The notes under the pieces are model-generated. The model ran no database searches and was not told the origin of the DNA. It was given only the letters and a program-made list of their open reading frames with translations. A stretch of DNA of 64,000 bases from a virus, in the IMG/VR virus record IMGVR_UViG_3300025151_000017, positions 1-64,000 of that record; one strand, written 5' to 3'. The position numbers were made by a program, and so were the translations under genes. Within the stretch, counting starts at the first letter, position 1. Every line of letters starts with the position of its first letter. Shown in pieces: positions 9,301 to 18,020 of the stretch.

Positions 9301-11817
9301 GTGTATGGTATTGCTTCAGTTCCAACTGCTAAAACCTTTACTCTATCTTCAGAGTTCCAGATTCCTAATAGGGTAATCACTTTTAATGCTGCAACTAAAG
9401 TAAACAGTGGTACAGATAAAATTACACTAGGAACACAATCACCATTCGTTCCGCATAACTTATATCCTGGAGAACAGGTCACTTATGACAATGGTGGTAA
9501 TGCTGATATCGGAGTATTTACTGATGTATCTCAGCTTTATGTTGTTGCTAATAACTCTATCGATATTCAGTTGGCATCTTCTTATGCTTCTGCTATTGCA
9601 GGAACTGCCCTTAACTTAACAGCAACGACTGGTACTCATACACTTACTACTAGTTCGCTTGTTAAGATGACTAAAGCAGATGGTGATGCGTCATTTGATA
9701 ATGGTGGTAATATGGTCACAGGTGTAAATACTACATTCTTAAAAGACTATAAGAAATTTGATAGCATCTATATTGTAGTAAACGATTTAATCAGAGCATT
9801 TACTGTTGATGCAGTTATGACTGATACAAAACTAAAAATTCAAGAGACATTCCCAGGAGCAGGAAGTAATGTTGATTACTTTAAAATTACTCAGCTATCA
9901 CTACGACCTGATGGATTCGCACTACACAAATCATTTGATGGTGGTGTAGATATTACTGCAGGAACTTCTCCTAACAGTAAGATTGTAAGACAGTCTCGTA
10001 AATACTTTAGATACCAGTCTGGTAAAGGTATTCAAAACTCATTCGCTATTAACTTCTCACCTGCGAAAGTTTTATCTTCATTAACTTATGCTTCATCAGG
10101 TAATACTGTGACAGCTATAACACAGGAGCCACATAACTTAGTGGTTGGAGATAGGATTACTGTAGAAGGTGCAGAGGTCACATTAGGAGAGAACTTATAT
10201 GTTGGTACATATCAAGTAGCGACTGTTCCTAACGCAACGACCTTTACTTATACTGCAACTGGTACTATTACTCAAACTAAAGCTGCAGGATTCCCAGAGT
10301 ATTATAGAGAATCTTGGAACGACTCATTCGTTAGAGCTGGTATGTTTGATGACCAGAATGGTTTCTTCTATGAGTACGATGGTCAGAAACTATATTGTGT
10401 AAGAAGATCTTCTACTCTACAGATTTCAGGTAAAGTAAACACTACTGCTAACTCTCAGGTTGTGACAGGTACGACTACTTCGTTCACTACTCAGTTGGCT
10501 GCTGGTGATAAGTGTTCAATTAGGGGACAATCATATCAGGTTGTTGCTGTGGACTCTGACCAAAGACTAATTATTCAACCTCCATATAAAGGAGTATCTG
10601 CTACGAATGTTAAGATTACTAAAACAGTAGATGTTAAAGTAGCACAAGAAGATTGGAATGTAGACCCATGTGATGGTTTGGGTGATACAGGATTTAATTT
10701 GAATGTACATAAAATTCAAATGGGTTATGTAGATTATTCTTGGTATGGTGCAGGTAAAATTAGATTCGGTTTCAAAGATAGAAATGGACATGTACACTAT
10801 AACCACGAATTTATACATAACAACAGATTAAATGAATCATACTTCCGTTCAGGAAACTTGCCAGGAAGATACGAGATTGAAAATGGAGATGCTCCATCAT
10901 CAGCTCCTACCCTCTTCCACTTCGGTACATCCATTATTATGGATGGTACATTTGACGATGATAAGGCATACTTGTTCTCGGCTAATAGTAAACCGATGGT
11001 ATTTAAAGCAGGTAGTACAACTACATTTACTTCTGACGCAGTATCAACTTTCGATCTAGTGACACTAGATAACAAGAGGGTATATGTTTATGCACTACCT
11101 TGTTCAGAAGCAGAAGCACAGACAGTGACTGTGGGTCAGTTGATTAAAGATGGTGAAGGAAGAATACCTTCTGATGCTCTAGCATATGTCACTCAGGTGA
11201 TTGTAGATGGAGCAAACTCAAAAGTATTTACTTCTTATCCTGCTACTTCTAATCCACCTGAAGTTGCTACTTATCCGAATGTCACTTCAGGAACTACAAT
11301 AACAGTTGGTGAGAATGCTTATGGTGGTGGAGCAGTTGATATGACTAGACCACACCCACTAATCTCTATTAGATTGGCACCATCAGTTGACTCAGGATTA
11401 ACAGGAGCAATCGGTGAGAAAGAAATTATTAACCGAATGATTCTATCATTAAATAACGCAGGTGTGACAACTAACAAAGACTTGACAGCATTCTTTATCT
11501 TGAATGGATTGCCTTCTAAGTTAGATTACACGAATGTTCAAAACCCTGCTCTATCTCAACTTATATCTCACGATACAGGTGATACGATACAACAAGGTAC
11601 AGTAATCTTCTCGCAAGCAGTATCGCAAGGTTCATTGAACATTGACTTGACATCTTTGATTGATATGGGTAATAGTATTCTGGGTGGTGACTCAGTATTC
11701 CCAGCAGGTCCAGACTTGATGACACTAGCAGTACAACCGAAAGATACTTCGGATATTACTGCTTCGTCACCATTTATTGTATCTGGTAAGTTATCATGGA
11801 AAGAGTCGCAAACATAA
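6322..11817 (+). CDS. Very large fibre/baseplate-associated virion protein (1831 aa)
   Basis: The largest gene here. It is Thr/Ser/Asn/Gly rich throughout, with many beta-strand-like segments and very few Cys, as expected of an extended virion appendage. Residues ~230-430 hold repeated (A/T)HGLxxG.RVxLRQT/SHGFADNAALLFQT-type segments, and related NLYPGEQVTYDNGG and PHNLVVGDRITVEGAE units recur later. Thr-rich VTGTxTxFxxQL/D modules occur near 9650-9880 and 10425-10610. The last ~400 residues (from ~10640) are non-repetitive with aromatic motifs (GYVDYSWYGAGKIRFGF) and probably form a folded tip or attachment domain. Position upstream of gp13 fits a fibre or baseplate-rim protein of marine T4-like phages. 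Confidence 0.7.
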   Translation: MAKKLIATGYTINAAQNQITVPGIIQPVRLLLITDINNNKILYNFADPATGLSNFAYNYTADTTTFTTQLDLSAAGVQNSHGLQIFYETDFPRTGFEEAMLDPVNKLRVSNPENLIDTDFEYGLQSSKWETLQTVLNIPTIFSQSGDVPLEQLASITTTANSKQVRVTTTANSGLSLGDPILVQGTTLNAADGFFLVSGLTNQLEFFYEMDNAAESNATISGSYTSVIPAKFFEGSNLNIDLTSTAIETDGANPSTMTVTTAETHGLKAGTRVYLRQTVGPKNLRIADPTANGGIAPDGAPWVDTRATITTTTTVDATTAIGGGGAQEFPVVTWDWEGTYNLYLQSSMINTSTDRITWTSHGFADNAALLFQTQIRGQTNGGLVDGTVYYVNVVDANTIELYSDYGTLGSRMNLTSFDFTRGHPRLTLVYKIEGNNGTQRFTAFYKRNLRTGINFSNAQPTQNTTNTQSFQFSITSSGYTPIKATLTRIYYNGNLNDSDETVAVSIQARNYLGLGSNNYTVTVGGVGASTGNLYPNADVTRCIFQQGSNFYLTTSYTPTSSVIETDKAGTVTTSYQLTFYATTEELPTSMNTAHSGSDLAAGNNNFGLGGSQGSKLFAFTGRTSGGSAGTSADNYANNNDPARFGTGILRQTGGATASSVSGIITVNQNDANAEDYVGNSTHVYYGFANELTSYRNTIYAQSHNFIDGNTAVITVNSYSTTNRFEFVDSSGNNVPITSSQFNATITVISADYFRLQISQSPNTDDISAFPESFSVATATPNATYNSVYISNHKLTGGNLSTYSTTGTVIGGLTGGSNYTLQYLNDSRLIIKDPNISGGSGSATTAAFGSTSNNASQSFTVDLETPLGLTPSTATITQVQYRGDFRNNSEYVDLTFSDNDTYRIGSTGGQDTNQFLIDSSFGSKNVSNLLTGSPKGIQVTVSPSSQVNFAVSGMSNWWELRFAVTAASGDVILTSAGTGEQLFELAANEGAYDGVYGIASVPTAKTFTLSSEFQIPNRVITFNAATKVNSGTDKITLGTQSPFVPHNLYPGEQVTYDNGGNADIGVFTDVSQLYVVANNSIDIQLASSYASAIAGTALNLTATTGTHTLTTSSLVKMTKADGDASFDNGGNMVTGVNTTFLKDYKKFDSIYIVVNDLIRAFTVDAVMTDTKLKIQETFPGAGSNVDYFKITQLSLRPDGFALHKSFDGGVDITAGTSPNSKIVRQSRKYFRYQSGKGIQNSFAINFSPAKVLSSLTYASSGNTVTAITQEPHNLVVGDRITVEGAEVTLGENLYVGTYQVATVPNATTFTYTATGTITQTKAAGFPEYYRESWNDSFVRAGMFDDQNGFFYEYDGQKLYCVRRSSTLQISGKVNTTANSQVVTGTTTSFTTQLAAGDKCSIRGQSYQVVAVDSDQRLIIQPPYKGVSATNVKITKTVDVKVAQEDWNVDPCDGLGDTGFNLNVHKIQMGYVDYSWYGAGKIRFGFKDRNGHVHYNHEFIHNNRLNESYFRSGNLPGRYEIENGDAPSSAPTLFHFGTSIIMDGTFDDDKAYLFSANSKPMVFKAGSTTTFTSDAVSTFDLVTLDNKRVYVYALPCSEAEAQTVTVGQLIKDGEGRIPSDALAYVTQVIVDGANSKVFTSYPATSNPPEVATYPNVTSGTTITVGENAYGGGAVDMTRPHPLISIRLAPSVDSGLTGAIGEKEIINRMILSLNNAGVTTNKDLTAFFILNGLPSKLDYTNVQNPALSQLISHDTGDTIQQGTVIFSQAVSQGSLNIDLTSLIDMGNSILGGDSVFPAGPDLMTLAVQPKDTSDITASSPFIVSGKLSWKESQT

Positions 11818-11829
11818 GAGGACTCTAAT

Positions 11830-12441
11830 ATGGCATATCTCGGCAGAGAAATATCTTTCGGAAGTTTTGAGAAACAAACCTTCGCTACTAATGGAGCGGA
11901 CACTGCTTTTAATCTAAACTTTCCAGCACCTAGAGAAGAAGCACTTCTTGTAGTTAAAGATGGTGTAGTACAGAAACCTGGAACTGCATATACTTTATCT
12001 AATGGTGGTACGACAATTAATATTGCAGGTGGAGCATTAGCAAACTCTGTAGATTTATATTGTGTATTTCTAGGGAAAGAACTTACTATTCAAAATGTTG
12101 GCGATAATAGTGTCACTCATAACAAACTTTCCACACCTATCAGGCAGTCAGTAAAAACTGATACATCTGTAATTAGTAGTGCTACCAACCTTGTAGCGAC
12201 TAGACATTACTTTGTGGACACTACTAATGCACCTGTAACTGTCACTTTTCCAACCTCTCCATCTCTTGGAGATACTATTTATGTTTCCGATGCTTATGGC
12301 ACTTGGGATACAAATAGCTGTACAGTAAATCCCAATGGCGAAAAAATAAATGGTTCTACTGGAAACTCTACATTATCATCAGAGTACGACTCAAAAGAAT
12401 ACATTTATATTGGTGGAACTGCTGGCTGGCGAACAGTATAA
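11830..12441 (+). CDS. Fibre-like virion protein (203 aa)
   Basis: Starts MAYLGREISFG, a start also seen (MSYIGSR) in the protein at 3091. Residues ~12-85 fit the fibre beta-domain with xxFNLNFxxP...LLVVKDGVVQKPGTAYTL. The C-terminal half (TNAPVTVTFPTSP.LGDTIYVSDAYGTWDTNSCTV) resembles phage fibre head domains with a YDSKEYIYIGGTAGWR ending. It is probably a short fibre or a distal subunit pairing with the 1831-residue protein just upstream. Confidence 0.6.
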   Translation: MAYLGREISFGSFEKQTFATNGADTAFNLNFPAPREEALLVVKDGVVQKPGTAYTLSNGGTTINIAGGALANSVDLYCVFLGKELTIQNVGDNSVTHNKLSTPIRQSVKTDTSVISSATNLVATRHYFVDTTNAPVTVTFPTSPSLGDTIYVSDAYGTWDTNSCTVNPNGEKINGSTGNSTLSSEYDSKEYIYIGGTAGWRTV

Positions 12442-12445
12442 TTAA

Positions 12446-12452
12446 CTAAATA
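12446..12452 (+). promoter_or_regulatory. Putative late promoter CTAAATA
   Basis: CTAAATA in the 31-base gap between two structural genes, 20 bases before the ATG at 12473, with an AAGGAG ribosome site between. Confidence 0.5.
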
Positions 12453-12472
12453 GTAGTCATAAGGAGAACTTA

Positions 12473-12808
12473 ATGGCTGCAATCACAGATATATTCGTTG
12501 ACCAAGGAACAGATTTTACTCTACAATTAAATGTTGTAGACACAGCAGGCACAGCGAAAAATCTAACAGGTGCAACCATTACAGCTCAAGCTAGAAAAGA
12601 TTTTACTAGTGCCAACCCAACTGCAACATTTACTACTGCTGTGACAAACGCAATCGGTGGTGTATGTACTATTAGTTTATCTGCAGCACAAACTGCTGCG
12701 ATTAAAGCAGGAAGATATGTTTACGATGTAAATGTATTTGACTCTGCTAATACTACTATAAGAGCAGTTGAAGGATTAATGACAATCAGACCAGAGGTGA
12801 CAAGATAA
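12473..12808 (+). CDS. Small beta-sandwich virion protein
   Basis: 111 residues. The pattern QGTDFTLQLNVVDTAGTAKNL followed by TIxAQARKD and GRYVYDVNVFDS.. resembles the N-terminal beta-domain of phage baseplate upper (BppU-like) proteins and other Ig-like virion modules. Overlaps the next gene by one base (TAATG). Preceded by a putative late promoter. Likely a fibre or baseplate accessory; family resemblance only. Confidence 0.55.
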   Translation: MAAITDIFVDQGTDFTLQLNVVDTAGTAKNLTGATITAQARKDFTSANPTATFTTAVTNAIGGVCTISLSAAQTAAIKAGRYVYDVNVFDSANTTIRAVEGLMTIRPEVTR

Positions 12809-13110
12809 TGCCTGATGTAAAAGGTAGCATAGAACAACAAGAGGGTATAAATCCTACAGTACCAAGTACTGGTACACAAACAACTACGACTGTCACATCA
12901 GCTACAACACAGGGTACAGCTACTGTATCAACTGTTGGTGTTCAAGGTGAGAGTGGTACTGCTGTAAATCTAGAGCAAGGTCAGAATGTAGATGTACTTA
13001 CTGATGGCTTAGAGAATGGATCTATTCTAGTATATAAAACAGCGACCTCTAAATGGCAGGTCACAAAATTAATGAACGAGGGACAACAACTCGATTCAGG
13101 AGAATTTTAA
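12808..13110 (+). CDS. Thr-rich small structural protein
   Basis: 100 residues. The first half is low complexity (Thr/Val/Gln/Ser), the second half carries NGSILVYKTATSKWQVTKL, a phrase related to the GNVIKYNASANEW segment in fibre proteins (also seen at 19712 and 49422). The end, LDSGEF, may be a docking peptide. Lies in a tight run of fibre genes. Function unknown beyond probable virion role. Confidence 0.55.
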   Translation: MPDVKGSIEQQEGINPTVPSTGTQTTTTVTSATTQGTATVSTVGVQGESGTAVNLEQGQNVDVLTDGLENGSILVYKTATSKWQVTKLMNEGQQLDSGEF

Positions 13111-13122
13111 TAGGAGACAAAG

Positions 13123-14958
13123 ATGGCAGCAATTGTTAGAATAAAAAGATCGTCGACTTCGGGAAACCCCACGACTCTTGCAGCAGGGGAACTCGCATAC
13201 TCAGGTCTTACCGATAACGGATCCAATGGTGGTGATAGACTATATGTTGGTTTCGGTACGGAAACTGCAGGAAATGCAGCAAACCACTTCGTAATAGGTG
13301 GTAAATACTTTACAGACATAATAGATGGAGCAACTAATGCTAACACAGCAAGTAAGTTAGTAAAAAGAGATGGCTCTGGTAATTTTTCCGCAGGTACTAT
13401 TACTGCGAACTTAACAGGTAATGCATCTACAGCAAGTACTGCTGCAGCTTGGACTACTGGAAGAACTATTACTATCGATGGTGATGTAGATGGTTCTGCT
13501 ACAGGTGTTGATGGTTCAGGTGATGTCACTATTACTACTGCCCTAGATGCTACAGGAGTCTCCGCAGGATCTTATGGTAGTTCTACTGCTATACCAAATA
13601 TCACTGTTGATGCTAAAGGTCGTATTACTGCTGCCAGTACTTCCTCTATCACAACTTCATTCACACTTACTGACGGATCTAACTCAGAAACTATTGCAGG
13701 TGGTAATACTTTAACTGTCACAGCAGGAGAAGGTATTGATGCAGTAGTTGGCTCAACTGATACTCTAACTATTTCAGCAGAAGATGCTACCTCGTCTAAC
13801 AAAGGTATTGCTTCTTTCGGTGGCGACTTTAGTGTATCAAGTGGTGCAGTATCATTAGCCAATAATTCTATTACTATTGGATCTGATGCAGTTGCACTAG
13901 GTGCTACTAGAACTGATATAAATGGATTAACAAGTTTAGATGTTGATAATTTAACATTAGATGCTAATGCTATTACTTCAACAGACTCAAATGGAAATAT
14001 AGAACTTTCCCCTAATGGTACAGGTACTGTTGTTGTACCAGCTTCATACGAAGCTAGAGCAGGATTCTCAAGTCAATCATTAGTAAATAAAGCATATGTA
14101 GATTCTGTCACTTCAGGTCTTTCAGTTAAGACTCCTGTTAAAGTTGCTACTACTGGAAACCTTAACGCAACTTATAACAATGGTGCAGGCACACTAACAG
14201 CAAACTCTAACTTTGCATTATCAGTTGATGGTGTCACAGTATCAGTAAATGACAGGATACTAGTTAAAGACCAGAGTACTGCTGCTCAGAATGGTTTCTA
14301 TAAAGTCACAGCTACTGGTTCAGGATCTGCTGCATTCGTTTTAACTAGAACTCCTGATGCAGATGCTGCATCAGAATTAGTTGCTGGTGCATTTGCTTTC
14401 GTTGAAGAAGGTACTGCTAACGCAGACAATGGTTATGTACTATCAACAGATGGAGCTGTCACACTAGGTACGACTGCTATTAACTTTGAACAGTTCTCAG
14501 GAGCAGGTCAAATTAGTGCTGGTGATGGTTTAAGTAAAACAGGAAACGCATTATCTTTAAATGTAGATGATAGTTCAATAGAAATAAATGCCGACACTGC
14601 TAGAGTAAAAGCATTAGGTGTTACGAATGCGATGTTAGCAGGAAGTATCGCTAATTCTAAATTATCAAACTCAAGTGTCACAATTAATAGTAATTCGCTC
14701 GCATTAGGTGCTTCTTTAACTCTAGACTCAGACGACATAGGTGAAGGATCTTCTAATCTATATTACACTAACGCAAGATCTCGTGCTGCATTAAGTGTCA
14801 CTGGTAGCACAGGACTATCTTATAATGATAGTACAGGTGTCCTAGCAGGACTAGATGCTACCACATCAGTAAAAGGTGTTGCATCTTTCGCTTCAGCAAA
14901 CTTTACAGTCACAAGTGGAGCAGTAGCAATAACAGGTGTAGATGGCGGAACTTACTAA
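13123..14958 (+). CDS. Tail-fibre-like virion protein (611 aa)
   Basis: The N-terminus (VRIKRSSTSGNPTTLAAGELAYS) is the standard start of marine-phage fibre proteins and is related to the start of the next gene (IKVKRSETASSVPTTSDLAVG). Residues ~70-110 contain ASKLVKRDGSGNFSAGTITA with Ala/Ser repeats, a widespread long-tail-fibre repeat. Repeats SNLYYTNARSRAALS also occur in the next gene (TNLYYTNERVDDRIS). The C-terminus ends in short Ala/Val strands and GVDGGTY. Probably a fibre subunit; receptor unknown. Confidence 0.7.
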   Translation: MAAIVRIKRSSTSGNPTTLAAGELAYSGLTDNGSNGGDRLYVGFGTETAGNAANHFVIGGKYFTDIIDGATNANTASKLVKRDGSGNFSAGTITANLTGNASTASTAAAWTTGRTITIDGDVDGSATGVDGSGDVTITTALDATGVSAGSYGSSTAIPNITVDAKGRITAASTSSITTSFTLTDGSNSETIAGGNTLTVTAGEGIDAVVGSTDTLTISAEDATSSNKGIASFGGDFSVSSGAVSLANNSITIGSDAVALGATRTDINGLTSLDVDNLTLDANAITSTDSNGNIELSPNGTGTVVVPASYEARAGFSSQSLVNKAYVDSVTSGLSVKTPVKVATTGNLNATYNNGAGTLTANSNFALSVDGVTVSVNDRILVKDQSTAAQNGFYKVTATGSGSAAFVLTRTPDADAASELVAGAFAFVEEGTANADNGYVLSTDGAVTLGTTAINFEQFSGAGQISAGDGLSKTGNALSLNVDDSSIEINADTARVKALGVTNAMLAGSIANSKLSNSSVTINSNSLALGASLTLDSDDIGEGSSNLYYTNARSRAALSVTGSTGLSYNDSTGVLAGLDATTSVKGVASFASANFTVTSGAVAITGVDGGTY

Positions 14959-14959
14959 A

Positions 14960-14987
14960 AGTTATAAGAAATAATTTTTTTATAACT
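14960..14987 (+). terminator. AT-rich hairpin AGTTATAA/TTATAACT
   Basis: Eight-base perfect stem (14960-14967 with 14980-14987) directly after a stop codon. The T-run precedes rather than follows the 3' arm, so on the + strand it is an atypical terminator. Related GTTATAA hairpins occur at 30877, 39416 and 44747, each at the end of a gene or transcription unit. Confidence 0.45.
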
Positions 14988-15006
14988 AACTTAATAGGAA
15001 TGGTTC

Positions 15007-17025
15007 ATGTCAACTGTAATAAAAGTAAAAAGATCTGAAACTGCTTCAAGTGTTCCAACCACTTCCGACTTAGCTGTCGGTGAAATTGCAGTAAATACTG
15101 CAGACAAAAAAATTTATGTTCGTGCTTCAGGTGGTGTAGTTGAAGTAGCGAATGTTGTAGCAGGTGGTGGCTCAGGAGATATTACTGAAGTTCTTACTGC
15201 TACTGGCTCAGGTTTAACAGGTGGCTCAACTGCTGGCTCAGCAAACCTAGCAATCAATGTAGACGATTCCTCTCTACAAGTTTCAGGAAATACATTACAA
15301 GTAAAAGCAAGTGGTGTCACGAATGCCATGCTTGCTAATTCAGGTGTGACTTTAAACTCACAATCATTATCCTTAGGTGGTACTCTAACATTAGATACAG
15401 ATAATATTGGCGAAGGATCTACTAATCTTTACTACACTAACGAAAGAGTTGATGATAGAATATCAGCTCTAGTTCAAAATGGTACAGGTCTTACTTGGAC
15501 ATATGACGACAACGCAAACTCATTTACTCCAGCAGTTTCTTTATCTTCTTTTGATACAGATAATTTATCTGAAGGATCTACTAATTTATACTACACTGAC
15601 ACAAGAGCAAATGCTGCAATAGATGCAAGAGTCACTAAAACTTTTGTTGATAATCTAAATGTAGTTGCTGCAAGTGCAGGCACTGCTACTACTGCTACAG
15701 CTTTGGCTAGTGCTCAAAATTTTAGTCTTACTGGAGATGTCACTGCTTCCGCAGTTTCATTTGATGGCTCAGGTGCAGTTCAGCTTACTACTGATATTTC
15801 TGCTAACTCTGTTGGTCCTACTGAATTAAATGTTACAGATGCTGCAGGTGCATTACAATCTGATGGAGCAGGAAACTTATCATTCGGTTCAGTTAGTGCT
15901 TCTTTCGGAGCAATAGCAGAACATGTATTACCAGCAGCTGATGATACTTACGATCTAGGATCCTCTACTAAAAAATGGAGAAACTTATATGTTGGTGGGA
16001 ATACTATATTCCTAGACGATGCTAAAATTATGAAAGACCAAACAACTGGTCAGATTCAAATGAATTCAGGAGTGACTAACTCTATCGCATCTATTACTGT
16101 GACTGATGGTGGTGCTGGGTATTTAAATGCACCAACTATTACTTTCCCACTTCCTAATAACTCAGGTGTAGATACTGCAGTTATGTCCGATCCAGGTGGT
16201 GGTTATACCTCTGCTCCTACTGTCACTATCGATGCACCATCTACTACTCCTGCAAGACAAGCTACTGCAACTGCTACTATTGTTGACGATGGTCAGAATA
16301 GTAATACATTTGCAGTTAGTGGTATTACTATTACTGACTCTGGCTCAGGTTATCCGACTGCACCTAATATCACTCTATCAGCTCCACCTTCTGGTGGAGT
16401 TCAAGCCACAGCAACTACGACAGTTTCTGCAAGAAGTAATGGTGGTCGACCAGCTGCAGCATACTCTACTATAAATGCTAACACTGGAGAAGTGACAGCT
16501 GTCACAATGACTGCTGGTGGTTCAGGATATTCAACTGTACCTACTCTTACAATAGGAAGTCCAAATGTAGATACGACTTTTAATAGTACAGTGTATAATG
16601 ATGGAAGCAATAATTATTATACATTCTTAGGTGGTGTAAACGAAACTTTAAAATTAATACAAGGTCAAACATATACTTTTGATTTATCATCAAGTACACA
16701 CTCAGGACATTTATTTGCACTTAGTGCTACTCAAGATGGTACACATGGTGGGGGAACTAAACTTACTTCAGGTGTGACATATAGTGGTACGCAAGGAACA
16801 TCAGGTGCTACGATGGTTCTAGTTGTAGATGCAAATACACCTAGCACATTATATCCTTACTGCGAAACACATTCAGGTATGGGTGGTAGTGCGACATTCA
16901 CTAAATTAGCAACAGGAACAACAGCAACTTTAACTCCTGTTCTTGCTTCTTATGACGACACTTTAAACCAGACTTTTGCTATGCAACCCTTTACCATGGC
17001 AATGTCAGTCGCATTAGGAGGATAA
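15007..17025 (+). CDS. Fibre-like virion protein with GxGY repeats and cupredoxin-like domain
   Basis: 672 residues. The N-terminal half is a fibre region with SNLYYT repeats. Residues ~360-520 hold four GxGY repeats (GGAGYLNAP, GGGYTSAP, GSGYPTAP, GGSGYSTVP). Residues ~520-640 look like a cupredoxin fold: a His at 568 in HSGHLFAL, then YPYCETHSGM giving Cys619, His622 and Met625, the type-1 copper ligand set. The end, TMAMSVALGG, repeats the tail of two other proteins here. Known marine phage proteins carry similar YCxxHxxM domains; whether copper is bound is inference. Alternatively the domain is a metal-free beta module. Confidence 0.7.
   Translation: MSTVIKVKRSETASSVPTTSDLAVGEIAVNTADKKIYVRASGGVVEVANVVAGGGSGDITEVLTATGSGLTGGSTAGSANLAINVDDSSLQVSGNTLQVKASGVTNAMLANSGVTLNSQSLSLGGTLTLDTDNIGEGSTNLYYTNERVDDRISALVQNGTGLTWTYDDNANSFTPAVSLSSFDTDNLSEGSTNLYYTDTRANAAIDARVTKTFVDNLNVVAASAGTATTATALASAQNFSLTGDVTASAVSFDGSGAVQLTTDISANSVGPTELNVTDAAGALQSDGAGNLSFGSVSASFGAIAEHVLPAADDTYDLGSSTKKWRNLYVGGNTIFLDDAKIMKDQTTGQIQMNSGVTNSIASITVTDGGAGYLNAPTITFPLPNNSGVDTAVMSDPGGGYTSAPTVTIDAPSTTPARQATATATIVDDGQNSNTFAVSGITITDSGSGYPTAPNITLSAPPSGGVQATATTTVSARSNGGRPAAAYSTINANTGEVTAVTMTAGGSGYSTVPTLTIGSPNVDTTFNSTVYNDGSNNYYTFLGGVNETLKLIQGQTYTFDLSSSTHSGHLFALSATQDGTHGGGTKLTSGVTYSGTQGTSGATMVLVVDANTPSTLYPYCETHSGMGGSATFTKLATGTTATLTPVLASYDDTLNQTFAMQPFTMAMSVALGG
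16085..16560 (+). repeat. Four GxGY beta repeats (coding)
   Basis: Second cluster of the GxGY repeat, cores near 16108, 16195, 16340 and 16515, each followed by P-x-(I/V)-T-(I/L) within about six residues. Confidence 0.7.
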
Positions 17026-17032
17026 AAAGGAA

Positions 17033-17039
17033 CTAAATA
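17033..17039 (+). promoter_or_regulatory. Putative late promoter CTAAATA close to gp13 start
   Basis: CTAAATA ends only five bases before the gp13 ATG at 17045. If used like the T4 late element, transcription would begin at or just inside the start codon. The nearest SD-like AAGG is 14-15 bases from the ATG, upstream of the motif. Confidence 0.45.
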
Positions 17040-17044
17040 GTATT

Positions 17045-18016
17045 ATGGCAAATCCAGCAACAAGAGAACAATTAAAAGATTACGCATTAAGATCGCTCGG
17101 TGCACCAGTGATTGAAATAAATGTGGCTGAAGAACAGCTAGAAGATCGCTTAGACGAAGCGATTGAGTATTTCAACATTAATCACTGGAATGGTACTGAA
17201 CGAGCATACTTCTCGCATAACATTACTGGTACGACTTTAGCACTAACCTCTGCTGCAGCAGATGCTTTTACAGCAGGAGAAACTTTCGTTGGTGCTACCT
17301 CTGGTGCAAAATCAGTAGTACATAAAACTTCAGCTGGGTCAAACATTATATATCAAAAAGTAAATAACCTAGAGATCGCTCCTGATGGATTTACTGCTGG
17401 AGAAACTATTACTGGAGAAAGTTCTGGAGCAACTGCTGTAATTAATACTATTACAAAAGGTGATACTGAGAATGGGTACATTCCTGTCACTGATGAAATA
17501 TTCGGAGTTCAAAAAGTATTTACAGTGTTCTCTAATACTACCGACTCTAGAAACATATTTGATTTACAATATCAACTAAGATTAAATGACTTGTATGATT
17601 TAACTTCTACAAGTATTGTTTACTATACAACTGTAATGGGTCACTTATCATTGCTTGACCTAATGTTAAATGGTAAAACTTTATATCGTTTCAATAGAAT
17701 GCATAATAAATTGTTTATCGATTTAGACTGGCGAAGTGATGTAAAGATAGGAGATTTTATTTTAGTTGATGTTTATAAAGCATTAAATCCTAACGAATAT
17801 ACAAAAGTATATGGCGAACCATGGATGAAAAAATATACTACTGCCCTGTTCAAGAAACAGTGGGGACTTAATCTTAAAAAGTTTTCGGGACTAGTCTTGC
17901 CTGGAGGTGTATCAATGGATGGTGATGGTATATATAACGAAGCCATGAACGAGATACAACAACTAGAAGACGAACTTATAGGAAAAGGTGCACCACTAGA
18001 GTTCTTTACAGGGTAA
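17045..18016 (+). CDS. 13: Neck protein gp13
   Basis: 323 residues. The N-terminus (MANPATREQLKDYALRSLGAPVIEINVAEEQLEDRLDEAIEYF) is the hallmark of T4-like gp13, part of the neck that closes the filled head before tail joining. Residues ~60-150 contain an insert not expected in the family core, with two units FTAGETxxGxxSGA. The C-terminal half (LLDLMLNGKTLYRFNRMHNKLFIDLDW, then the KKQWGLNLKKFSG region) again matches gp13. Followed after four bases by gp14. Order gp13-gp14-gp15 is conserved. Confidence 0.9.
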   Translation: MANPATREQLKDYALRSLGAPVIEINVAEEQLEDRLDEAIEYFNINHWNGTERAYFSHNITGTTLALTSAAADAFTAGETFVGATSGAKSVVHKTSAGSNIIYQKVNNLEIAPDGFTAGETITGESSGATAVINTITKGDTENGYIPVTDEIFGVQKVFTVFSNTTDSRNIFDLQYQLRLNDLYDLTSTSIVYYTTVMGHLSLLDLMLNGKTLYRFNRMHNKLFIDLDWRSDVKIGDFILVDVYKALNPNEYTKVYGEPWMKKYTTALFKKQWGLNLKKFSGLVLPGGVSMDGDGIYNEAMNEIQQLEDELIGKGAPLEFFTG

Positions 18017-18020
18017 TTAA

